From the NCBI GenBank assembly GCA_003612285.1, contig RAYE01000007.1, forward strand, positions 51,974 through 115,973: DNA of 64,000 nt, in the 5' to 3' direction. Made by a program: the position numbers and the translations under genes. Source of the stretch: a bacterium D16-51 (GTDB lineage: Bacteria > Bacillota > Clostridia > Lachnospirales > Lachnospiraceae). The notes under the pieces are model-generated. The model worked only from the letters and a program-made list of their open reading frames with translations, searched no databases and was not told where the DNA came from. How positions within the stretch are numbered: the stretch's first letter is position 1; every line of letters begins with the position of its first letter. Shown here in pieces: positions 25,642 to 33,100 of the stretch.

Positions 25642-25920
25642 ATGAAATTTGAGTGGGACGAACATAAGAACTTTATAAATAAAGAGAAACATAAGATTTC
25701 TTTTGAAACAGCAGCATATGTGTTTGACGATCCTTTTTATATTGAGATGTAGGATTTTGAGCATAGTGTTGAAGAGGATAGATATATTGCGATAGGGAAA
25801 GTTGGAGATGTATTGTTTGTAGTATTTACAGAACGAAAAGAAACAATTCGATTAATTTCAGCCAGACTTGCAACAAATGCAGAAAAGGAGCTTTATTATG
25901 ACCAGAACATTAATTATTGA
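25642..25920 (+). pseudogene. brnT: BrnT-family toxin with internal stop codon
   Basis: The 92-codon frame starts MKFEWDEHKNFINKEKHKIS and matches the BrnT RNase toxin pattern (FEWDxxKNxxNxxKHxISFE). Codon 37 is TAG (25750-25752), exactly where family members usually have Tyr in an IEIYD-type segment; the frame then continues DFEHSVEEDRYIAIG and ends normally. A single TAT/TAC to TAG change explains it. The distal frame overlaps the antitoxin start, the normal gene arrangement. The toxin is inactive unless the stop is suppressed. Confidence 0.8.
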
Positions 25921-26077
25921 GAATGGACAAAAACCTACGGAAGAACAGTTGAAAGAGGTTGAAGAGGCGAAAAAAAGCCCAATTAACTTCGATGAGGATT
26001 GTGAGGAATTGTCGCCAGCCATGATGAAGGCATTTAAGAGTGCGGTTGTGCAAAGAAATCGTAGGAAGAAGGCTTAG
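25898..26077 (+). CDS. brnA: BrnA-family antitoxin
   Basis: 59 aa, short for the family. ATG 25898 follows AAAGGAG and overlaps the brnT frame. The central INFDEDCEELSPAMMKAF segment matches the BrnA/CopG-like pattern (DxDxPELTxEMxxAF), with a basic tail NRRKKA. BrnA normally neutralises BrnT and represses the operon. The usual C-terminal ribbon-helix-helix end looks shortened. It remains intact although the toxin is broken. Confidence 0.7.
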   Translation: MTRTLIIENGQKPTEEQLKEVEEAKKSPINFDEDCEELSPAMMKAFKSAVVQRNRRKKA

Positions 26078-26080
26078 AAA

Positions 26081-26291
26081 TTTGGGGGAAGAACCTTACC
26101 CCCAAATTTGAAAAATCAGAAATCGGAAATTTTAGAAAGCAAAATGAATTTTCCCCCAAAATAAATTTAGGGGATACGGTTGAAAAGCCGCTGTCTTAGA
26201 ACAGTCAAAAATCACTGAAAAGCCAGTAAAATACATAGTTCCGGGGATGTGTGTCCGGGACATAAAAAAGGGAAAGTTCGCAAAACAGATG
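26081..26291 (+). repeat. Dispersed repeat, copy B
   Basis: Second copy of the sequence at 25181-25426, starting four bases after the brnA stop. The two copies flank the BrnT/BrnA module. The following stretch to 26406 contains GTTGCTTA/TAAGCAAC as an inverted repeat and no gene. Confidence 0.75.
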
Positions 26292-26406
26292 GCTGGAAAC
26301 TAGGCGAATCAAGTCCGTAGGACGCAGATGAGCCTTATGTTGGAAGCTATGCAGCGTTGCTTAGCGAACCGAGCCAAAAGGTGAAGGTGGGGTAAGCAAC
26401 AGTCGC

Positions 26407-26489
26407 ATGAATGCATAAGGCGAAGTTTGCCTGGTTATTTTGAATGAAGAAACCCTTGTGAATGGCATGAGAATGCTGTTTGCAAGGGT
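26407..26489 (+). repeat. Right 83-bp direct repeat (candidate attR)
   Basis: Copy of 14934-15016 with about three mismatches, including the last tsf codons, stop and terminator stem. It marks the right end of the island. The T-run after the stem is interrupted (GGGTATTTT), so this copy is a weaker terminator. Confidence 0.75.
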
Positions 26490-26550
26490 ATTTTATAAGA
26501 TTAAAATTTATTTGTTGAAATGCAATTGACATTTATGAAAATAATTCCAT

Positions 26551-26612
26551 AATTACTCAAACTCCCCTCAACATTTAGTTTGCTTATTTCTTATATGGAA
26601 ATTTGAGTAATT
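26551..26612. repeat. 11-bp inverted repeat in AT-rich spacer
   Basis: AATTACTCAAA (26551-26561) and TTTGAGTAATT (26602-26612) are perfect arms 40 bp apart. The surrounding 26490-26710 is very AT-rich and has no gene. It may be a small hairpin RNA or an insertion scar. Confidence 0.4.
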
Positions 26613-26712
26613 AACTATTGGAAAAATTTTGAGATTTTTTTGACTTTCCCCATTTTTTTGAACGACTGATTTTTTTTCAAAAATAAGAAATGCAAAAACA
26701 CTGCACTAATGT

Positions 26713-26718
26713 TATAAT
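26713..26718 (+). promoter_or_regulatory. -10 element upstream of the small peptide gene
   Basis: TATAAT at 26713-26718, with only a poor -35 (ATGCAA at 26690). A strong ribosome site (AAAGGAGG) then precedes a two-codon frame ATG GAG TGA at 26763, possibly a leader. Confidence 0.4.
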
Positions 26719-26815
26719 TAAATCACGACAAATAAAAAAACAAAGGAGGTTGCCCTGCTGCCATGGAGTGATAGATATAGTTATGTTGTAACATCCAAAA
26801 TAGGAGGATGTTGCT

Positions 26816-26920
26816 ATGAGCGTAAGAGATATGAGTGAAATGTTGAATATGCTTATTTGCATTATAATGTTTGTAGGGGCAGCGCTAACCTTAACAGGTT
26901 TTAAAACTTTTACTGTATAG
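26816..26920 (+). CDS. 34-aa hydrophobic peptide, possible type I toxin
   Basis: MSVRDMSEMLNMLICIIMF... is a single membrane-spanning segment with a short charged N-terminus, like small membrane toxins and holin-like peptides. ATG 26816 follows AGGAGG. AACATCC (26791-26797) can pair with GGATGTT (26807-26813), burying the ribosome site, which is the usual control of type I toxins. No antisense RNA could be identified. It lies just outside the right repeat of the island. Family membership is not recognised. Confidence 0.45.
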   Translation: MSVRDMSEMLNMLICIIMFVGAALTLTGFKTFTV

Positions 26921-26947
26921 GTAACATAAAAGGCATATGCAGGGGGA

Positions 26948-27283
26948 GTGAACCATCCAAATACTCAAAATTTAGCAGAAAATTTTAAGTTTGCATATAT
27001 ATTACTAAGGCGGTTAAATGTCGATGTTTTTACTTGCCTAAATTTTTATCTGCTGCGTTGGTCTACGCTCCGCTACGGTCCGTGCTTAACAGATGTCCAC
27101 CGGACATCTAGCACCATCAATCGCTGTAGCACTCGCTACAGCTCAATCTTCCGCCTTGCAGATAGAAATTTATTCTGCGTAAAATCCATTCGATATTTAA
27201 CCGCCTTAGTAATAGCATACAATCCAGAAGGCAATTTTGAGCAATGGCTAGAAGAAAAAATGAAAGAAACAGGATATCAGTAA
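26948..27283 (+). CDS. Small ORF interrupted in frame by a foldback element
   Basis: 111 codons from a GTG. Codons at both ends (NHPNTQNLAENFKFAY and NPEGNFEQWLEEKMKETGYQ) read as one small acidic polypeptide; the 74 codons between are the element at 26998-27214 plus a five-base duplication. Removing 222 bp restores a 37-aa frame exactly. The start codon lacks a proper ribosome site, so expression is uncertain, and the family is unknown. Confidence 0.4.
   Translation: MNHPNTQNLAENFKFAYILLRRLNVDVFTCLNFYLLRWSTLRYGPCLTDVHRTSSTINRCSTRYSSIFRLADRNLFCVKSIRYLTALVIAYNPEGNFEQWLEEKMKETGYQ
26998..27214. mobile_element. MITE-like foldback element with 5-bp target duplication
   Basis: The ends are inverted copies: TATTACTAAGGCGGTTAAAT on the left and ATTTAACCGCCTTAGTAATA on the right. 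GCATA flanks it on both sides (26993-26997 and 27215-27219). The interior has further palindromes (AGATGTCCACCGGACATCT; GCTGTAGCACTCGCTACAGC). The 217 bp contain no stop in the frame of the interrupted ORF. Confidence 0.75.
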
Positions 27284-27367
27284 TTTATTTACGGGTGGAT
27301 ATACATAGCATAAGGCAGCAGGTTTAAGGAGTTAATGCTAATGTGGATAATTATATAGGCATGATAT

Positions 27368-27403
27368 AAGGCATATGCGTGGGCACATGCCTTTTCTTTT
27401 TTT
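27368..27403 (+). terminator. Terminator between convergent genes
   Basis: AAGGCAT (27368-27374) pairs with ATGCCTT (27387-27393) followed by a T-rich tract. It lies against the end of the convergent Uma2 gene. Confidence 0.65.
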
Positions 27404-27404
27404 G

Positions 27405-27968
27405 CTAAATATTCAGCAAATCGGCAATTTCCGAGAAGTTGATATATAAGTCATTATAGATATTGACCTTGATTGTGGAATCGAATAGGTATTGTACGCT
27501 CACGATATTACCTTCAAAGTAATTTACGGTGATGGTTTTTCTCTTTGGGTCAACAATCCAGTATTCCCGCACTCCGTAATTCTTGTAATAGTATGCTTTT
27601 TTGATGTAATCGTCAGACGCATTACTTGGAGAAACAATCTCAATAATAAAATCAGGAGCTCCATTACATCGTTGCTCGTCCAGTTTGTCTTTGTCACATA
27701 CAATCATAATATCCGGTTGAACGATAGTAAGGGGGTTCTTTGAAAGTATTACGTCAAACGGAGCAGGAAAAACCTCACAATCTTCATTCTTTTTTTGGAT
27801 GTAGGTATGAAATGTTGTTATTAAGTTCGTTATTAAGGCTTGATGAATGCGTGACGGACTGGTCATATAATAAATCTGTCCGTCAAACACCTCTGCCCTG
27901 GCATCTTCTGGAAGTGTCTCGTATTCTTTCAGAGTGGTAATTGTAGGTTGTGGTTGTATTGCTGGCAT
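27405..27968 (-). CDS. Uma2-family (DUF820) endonuclease-fold protein
   Basis: 187 aa. The restriction-endonuclease-like core is visible: EVFDGQIYYMTSPS near the start, VQPDIMIVCD (catalytic Asp), then PDFIIEIVSPS with the Glu of the ExV/ExK site, and the C-terminal YGVREYWIVDPKRKTI that defines Uma2. Members are abundant in cyanobacteria and scattered in gut Firmicutes; their substrates are unknown. Start ATG (27968) follows AGGAAATG. It is the last gene of a leftward group with the HTH gene upstream. Confidence 0.88.
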   Translation of the reverse strand: MPAIQPQPTITTLKEYETLPEDARAEVFDGQIYYMTSPSRIHQALITNLITTFHTYIQKKNEDCEVFPAPFDVILSKNPLTIVQPDIMIVCDKDKLDEQRCNGAPDFIIEIVSPSNASDDYIKKAYYYKNYGVREYWIVDPKRKTITVNYFEGNIVSVQYLFDSTIKVNIYNDLYINFSEIADLLNI

Positions 27969-27991
27969 AGTATCATTTCCTTTCTTGATTA

Positions 27992-28153
27992 TTATGTGTG
28001 GTCATATGGGGACAACTGCTGCCGCCTAGTGGAGAATTGCTGACAGATAGCAGCAGGGCTATATGTTTTTGGCTGCTTCAGCTGCTTTTTCAGCCACCCC
28101 GGCTTGTCATTTTGGATAAGGTCAAGTAGAGAGGAGGCATTGTCTGTGATTTC
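27992..28153 (-). pseudogene. Open frame continuing past the HTH stop codon
   Basis: After the TAA ending the HTH gene, the same frame stays open for 53 codons (EITDNASSLLDLIQNDKPG... to ...LSPYDHT) and has coding-like composition, with KPGWLKKQLKQPKTYSP. It has no start or ribosome site. Either the HTH protein was once longer and acquired a stop, or this is the tail of a decayed gene. Confidence 0.3.
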
Positions 28154-28399
28154 TTATTGTTCAGAATTAGCAGGCTTTCTTAAATCGTCTTTGGTAAGGA
28201 GTACCTTTTGAGCATTATCTATTTCAAAAGCAAGCTGACATCCAACGAAATCTGCTATCATAATTAGTTCATCTGCAGAGAAACTGCCTCGTGCAAACTT
28301 GTTCCTCATAGCCTGTTCGCTAATACCAAATAGTTGGGCAAGTTCTTTATATCTCTTGCCTTTCATGCTGAGCAATCCTTTAATTTTGTCGCTGACCAT
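28154..28399 (-). CDS. Small helix-turn-helix protein
   Basis: 81 aa. Residues 10-65 form an HTH (YKELAQLFGISEQAMRNKF), with the usual following LIMIADFVGCQLAFEI strand/helix seen in small XRE-like regulators of Lachnospiraceae. ATG 28399 follows GAGAGG. It has its own consensus promoter, divergent from that of the HIRAN gene, so it may control both. The same frame continues past its stop. Confidence 0.7.
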   Translation of the reverse strand: MVSDKIKGLLSMKGKRYKELAQLFGISEQAMRNKFARGSFSADELIMIADFVGCQLAFEIDNAQKVLLTKDDLRKPANSEQ

Positions 28400-28431
28400 A
28401 TCAGTACCTCTCTTTCGTTTAGGATATTACT

Positions 28432-28460
28432 ATTATACAACGTTTGAGAAACTTTTGCAA
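28432..28460 (-). promoter_or_regulatory. Promoter of the small HTH gene
   Basis: On the minus strand: TTGCAA (28455-28460), 17-bp spacer, TATAAT (28432-28437). A strong sigma-A match. Confidence 0.7.
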
Positions 28461-28502
28461 TCAAAAAAATATAGAATGTAACCAAAAAAGTGTAAAAAGT
28501 AC

Positions 28503-28531
28503 TTGACGGCGTAATAGAAAAGATGTAATAT
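28503..28531 (+). promoter_or_regulatory. Promoter of the HIRAN gene
   Basis: TTGACG (28503-28508), 17-bp spacer, TAATAT (28526-28531). It is divergent from the HTH promoter 40 bp away. Confidence 0.6.
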
Positions 28532-28613
28532 GTAATCATAGACAAAACAAAAAGCGAAAAAATAGGTCAAGCGAAGGTAGACGGGAGTACAAAAAAGAAA
28601 GGAGCAAACCAAT

Positions 28614-28907
28614 ATGAAAGATATTAACAAAATCCGCAGGATAGTAGCCACAATGGCAAACCAGCTTCACAAGTTAGGCTATTCCTTATCCCAGGCGTTT
28701 AAAACAGCTTGGAGGCATGTAAAAATGTTTATAACTTGTAAGGTATCTGGTGTAACTTATGGCAAAAGGCAGGAACTGTTACAATTCATAGCTGGCAGGA
28801 AGCCAGAGGAACTTACAGTGTACCTGCAGAGGGACAGAGCAAACACCCATGACAGATATGCAGTTGCCGTTGTAATCGGCATTAAGGGTGTAGGGTATAT
28901 ACATTGA
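28614..28907 (+). CDS. HIRAN-domain protein, C-terminally truncated
   Basis: 97 aa. A basic helical N-terminus (1-38) is followed by a HIRAN domain, KVSGVTYGKRQELL and RDRANTHDRYAVAV, ending at GVGYIH where family members normally continue through GYIP into another helix. HIRAN domains bind 3' DNA ends or sit beside SNF2 helicases and phage-derived proteins. ATG 28614 follows AAAGGAG. A one-base slip near 28903 could explain the early stop. Confidence 0.65.
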   Translation: MKDINKIRRIVATMANQLHKLGYSLSQAFKTAWRHVKMFITCKVSGVTYGKRQELLQFIAGRKPEELTVYLQRDRANTHDRYAVAVVIGIKGVGYIH

Positions 28908-28926
28908 AAAACAGATGGAAGAGTTC

Positions 28927-29058
28927 GAAAGGGGAAATGATTAAAAGTTTCCCCTTTCAGGGGTAGCATGTAACAGGCTTGCAACATTCCCCTTTAGAGG
29001 GGCGCACGTAATCGTCCTTACAGGGCTTTTTCAAACCACCACTTGAAGTGGTGGTTTT
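28927..29058 (+). terminator. Cluster of hairpins ending in a strong terminator
   Basis: GAAAGGGGAAA/TTTCCCCTTTC, CCCCTTTAGAGGGG, and AACCACCACTT (29034-29044)/AAGTGGTGGTT (29046-29056) followed by TTTT. The last is a near-perfect terminator usable for the HIRAN gene and the convergent response regulator. Similar hairpin clusters occur at IS200/IS605 right ends, but no such transposase is present. Confidence 0.65.
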
Positions 29059-29088
29059 AGTAGTATGAGGAGGATTGGCAGATAAAAA

Positions 29089-29826
29089 TTAAAAATGCCA
29101 TTGGCTGCTGCGGAGCTTTTTAAACTGGTAGTTAGAGAATGCCTGTTCAATTTCCTGGCAGCCGCGGATGCGTATGGGGAATTGTGTCCCATTTGTAAGA
29201 AAACAACAATTGTCCTGGATGGATTTAATATAATCTGCATTTACTAAAATCCCTTTATTGATGGATAAAAAGCGGCTGTCTGTCCCAGTCAGTTTTAAGA
29301 AGCCTGAAACGGTCATACGGCTTCGGTATATAGAACCACTATTTAGTTGTATTTCCAGATAATGGGCATCGCTTACAACAGAAACGATTTCATTGATGTG
29401 GACAGGGATTGTTTTCCGGCTGCAGGTAATTTTAATACAGTCAGAAAGATCCTGGGAATATTTTAAAATATCTTTTAAAACTTTAAAAATATTTTTATCT
29501 GATACAGGTTTTGTCAGGTAATCAAAGGCATGGCAGGAAAAGGCGTCTGGCATAAAATCGCTGCTGGAGGTTAAAAAGACAAGGAATGAGCCGGCATGGT
29601 CGATTTCACGCATTTTTTTTGCTGTTTCCACACCGTTTGTCCCTTTCATGCAGATATCCATAAATACGACAGAATAAGCGCCCGACGTATAGGTTTCTAA
29701 GAATGCATCCCCGCTTTGGAAAGAGGATAGTTCCATCGGGATATTGTACTGCCTGCCAAATATATTACAGAATTGTTCTATTTGAGTTGTGCAGCACAAC
29801 TCGTCATCAACTAATGCAAGTTTCAT
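29089..29826 (-). CDS. LytTR-family response regulator
   Basis: 245 aa. The receiver domain has the acidic pair (VDDE), phosphoacceptor Asp in FMDICMKGTNG, and the KPVSDKN Lys; the C-terminal LytTR domain carries TIPVHINEIVSVVSDAHYLEI and SINKGILVNADYI. Proteins of this AgrA/VirR type bind direct repeats upstream of virulence, bacteriocin or surface-protein genes. ATG 29826 has GGAG at correct spacing; ATG 29838 is an alternative. No histidine kinase is adjacent, so it is an orphan. The divergent neighbour is a 2661-aa secreted protein, a possible target. Confidence 0.88.
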   Translation of the reverse strand: MKLALVDDELCCTTQIEQFCNIFGRQYNIPMELSSFQSGDAFLETYTSGAYSVVFMDICMKGTNGVETAKKMREIDHAGSFLVFLTSSSDFMPDAFSCHAFDYLTKPVSDKNIFKVLKDILKYSQDLSDCIKITCSRKTIPVHINEIVSVVSDAHYLEIQLNSGSIYRSRMTVSGFLKLTGTDSRFLSINKGILVNADYIKSIQDNCCFLTNGTQFPIRIRGCQEIEQAFSNYQFKKLRSSQWHF

Positions 29827-29929
29827 AAATTTCTCCATCCTGTTTCAAATAATAATAAAGAATTATAACATAGAAAGTGAAAGCCGCAAAGGGAACTTTA
29901 CTAAAACCAGCCTGGCAGCACATTTTTGG

Positions 29930-30025
29930 TTACGATTCAAGGTCAATAGTATCAGCATAGAAACAAATAAAAAATATTTTTTATTTGTTTCTGCAATTCC
30001 TGATACTATTGACATTGAATCGTAA
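29930..30025. repeat. 96-bp palindrome upstream of the giant secreted protein
   Basis: Outer arms 29930-29955 and 30000-30025 match at 25 of 26 positions (TTACGATTCAA...AGTATCAG). Inside, GAAACAAATAAAAAA pairs perfectly with TTTTTTATTTGTTTC. No gene is seen in the whole 29839-30160 spacer. It could be a cruciform or hairpin, a protein-binding site or a small inserted element. Confidence 0.75.
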
Positions 30026-30160
30026 TACGTTTTTGCCACGAAAAGGACGTTCCTGCCAGAAATATTGTATTAGGGTGTTTTTCTAATAAAATAGTAGTGA
30101 TGAGTGGCTGCTTTGTTTTAGCGCAGCTATGGATTATTATAATTAAAGAGAGGACAGAGA

Positions 30161-33100
30161 ATGGAGAGAAGGAAAGCAACGAAAAAAACCAGGAACAGGT
30201 TCAGATGGAAAGGCAGGGGATTTAGCAGGCGTATATTGTGCTTCCTGCTTTGCATGGCAATGTTTTTGCAGGCAGGGGCAGGGATTTCTTTTGCAGCATC
30301 AAAGAAAAAGATTTCTTTTACTATGCTGGAGTCTTCAAGGATAGGGGAGGGCCTGCCAGAGGGGGATTTGATCTACTTTGGTACAGCGGAAGCTGCCGTA
30401 GAGGAGCATGGGGAGTATGCAATCCGCATTTTCCGGGAAGGTAACCTTAATAAAAAGGCAAGCGTTTCCATACATACCGTTGACATGACAGCGCTCTATG
30501 GGGAGGACTATGAGATTGTCAGTGAAACGGTAGAAGGGCTTACAGAAACAGGGAATGGGAAAACGCTTTTGGAGGAATATGCAAAAGGTGGAAAAGCTGT
30601 AGAAGATGGCAGTTTAGGAAGTCTTTCTATGGAACTGGAAAGTAAGGAGACAAACAGTGCCAGCAATAATAAGGCTCTGGAAGCTGCACACATTCTGGAG
30701 GGCAGCGACAAGGAAACGGGAGGAAATACTTCTTCCCTTGCAGCTGAGAAAGAGAAGCAGTCAGGAGAAAAGGCAAGGACAACAGAAGAGACAGAGCGCA
30801 GCAGTATGGTGGACGCTTTGTCTGATGCACTTGTAACAGAGTCCATGAAAAACCTTAAAGCTTCCAGTAAATGCAGGGTTACGTTCCAAGAGGGGGAAGA
30901 CGAGAAAATTGTACGTTTCCGCATCTTGGAGGACGGCAAAAGCGAGGGGACGGAAGGTTTTTCCCTGCTGCTTACAGAGCCGGAGGGGGCAGAAATTTAT
31001 GAAGTTTCAACCGCTGGGATTACGGTTCAGGACGACGAAAAGCAAGTGCGTTCCAAAGTTTCTTTTACTAAACTAAAATACAGTGCAGAAAATGGAAAGG
31101 CAGCGCTTACAGTAAAAAGGACAGGGGCGGAATATTCGGTCTGCGATATGACGGTCTTAACAAGCGGTGATACGGCAAAGGCAGGTGAAAATTATACAGA
31201 GTTAAACCAGAGCCTTGCTTTTGCACCATATGAGACAGAAAAAGAGATTACGTTTGATGTGGCAGGGGAAGGTACTTTTTATGTACTGCTTACAGAATTA
31301 AAGGCATGTACAAAAGGAAAGTACACAAAAGCTTCCGTGGAAATTAAGGAAGGAAACCAGAAAGAAGCTTCCGGGGGATTGGAAGCAAAGGCAGGGAAAA
31401 GTGTTTCCGGGGCAAAAAAGGCCGCAGAGAAAACTTCTGCAAAAGCGGATGTTTTAAAGCAGGCGTCGTCTGACAGTGAAACGAAGAGTTTTCCCATTAC
31501 GATTAATAAAAAAGAATACGCAGTGGAATATAAGATGAATGAAGCAACCGGAAAGATTTTGGACGACAGTTACAGTCCGGCAGTGGAAGTTGGGAAATAT
31601 TATTTTTCAGCGGATAAAAAGCATGGCGGAATTTTTGAGTATGGGAGTGTTGGAGGGGACAGCCCAAGCTGGCTTGGAAACCGCAGGAGTGAGTATGTTT
31701 TTGATGAAAAACAGAAAGACAGGATGGATGTCCATTATGGAAAGGCAGAATACTGTTCCCCTACCATATGGCATGAGGGATGGGCGGAAATTAATACAAA
31801 AGAAAAGATACCCGGCCTGTATTACCAGTATTTTACCCCAGATTGGGAATCCACTTCCAGTTCCGGCGGAGGGCAGAAGTTCCGTTTCAAAATGGAAGGA
31901 AGCGAAACGGCGGAAGAATATACAGGGGGAAAATATGGCAGGACATGTGACAAAGGCCATATAAAAAATACATCAAACGAAGAGCTGCTTGCAAGCGTGC
32001 GTGCCATTGATGATTCTTCCCTGGCCCCGAAATCCTATATGAGGTTTTATGGCGTCTGTGCGATGTATAAGAAGTATAATATCAAGGTACAGAATGCGTC
32101 TGCCAAAAAGTACAGGACAGGGGAGGCAGGTTCTTATATTGAGATGGCGCCGGTTAATATGAGTGTACGGTGCGGCGCGCAGCCATCCCTTTTAAGCGGA
32201 AGTTCTGATTCAAGGGATGTATATGCTAATACAAGTGATGAAGATACCAACCTGGTATTTAGCGTTGGCGACATGTCATTAAATAACCATTCCGGGAAGT
32301 TTGGTTATATTAACGGCTATAAGATTGTGATTGACCCGGGGAAAAAAGAGGACAGGGCAGAAGTCAGCTACCCGGAAGATTTCAAGTACTGGCTGCAGAA
32401 AAGCGAGGGAAAAACAGACAATACCGGGCTTGTTTTTTCATCCTCTGCGATTGATGGGGAAATCAAAAAGGTAGAGCAGGATTTGGGGATTATCCCATAT
32501 GATAAATACTTTATTGCATGGATTGACAGCGTGCAGAAAGCTGTGGCAGACACTGTGTATGGGTATCAGCAGAACCTTGTCTTTACGCCAAGGATGGAAT
32601 ATTATGATGTGGAAGTAGAAGTTTTGGAAGCAAAAGGTATCAGCACAGATCAGGTGCATTTTAAAGACGCGCAGCTTTCTAAAACAGGGAAATATAAGTT
32701 CCATGCCGGCGACAGCATTGAAGCAGAAGTTGTAACGGAAGATGCAGATTCCTATAACGTTGTAGGGTATGAAGTATCTGATAATGCAGGGATTACGTAT
32801 AATACGATAACAGACGGTTCGGATTTATTTCTGGAATATAATAAAAGCTATAAAATCCGTCCGGTTGTCACAACGAAAAGCAATGCAGTTGAAGTGCGTT
32901 TTGAAAAGGATTCCGGTGCAGAGGATAAAATTGAGCTTCAGGGGCTGATTCCAAAAGATGAGTTAAAAGGGACAGAGTTTGAAGGGAAAAACATTCTGGA
33001 TTTGAACCCACAGGAAAAGACTGTCCAGAAAAGGGCAGAGCCGGTCAAAGGAAAGGAATATGTTGTTAGGCTTGCACTGAAAAAAGCAGAGGAAGGGGAG

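Noticed and set aside
28960..29060. IS200/IS605 right end or omega-RNA
   Set aside because: The hairpin cluster is suggestive, but there is no TnpA or TnpB and no left end; a plain terminator explains the last stem.
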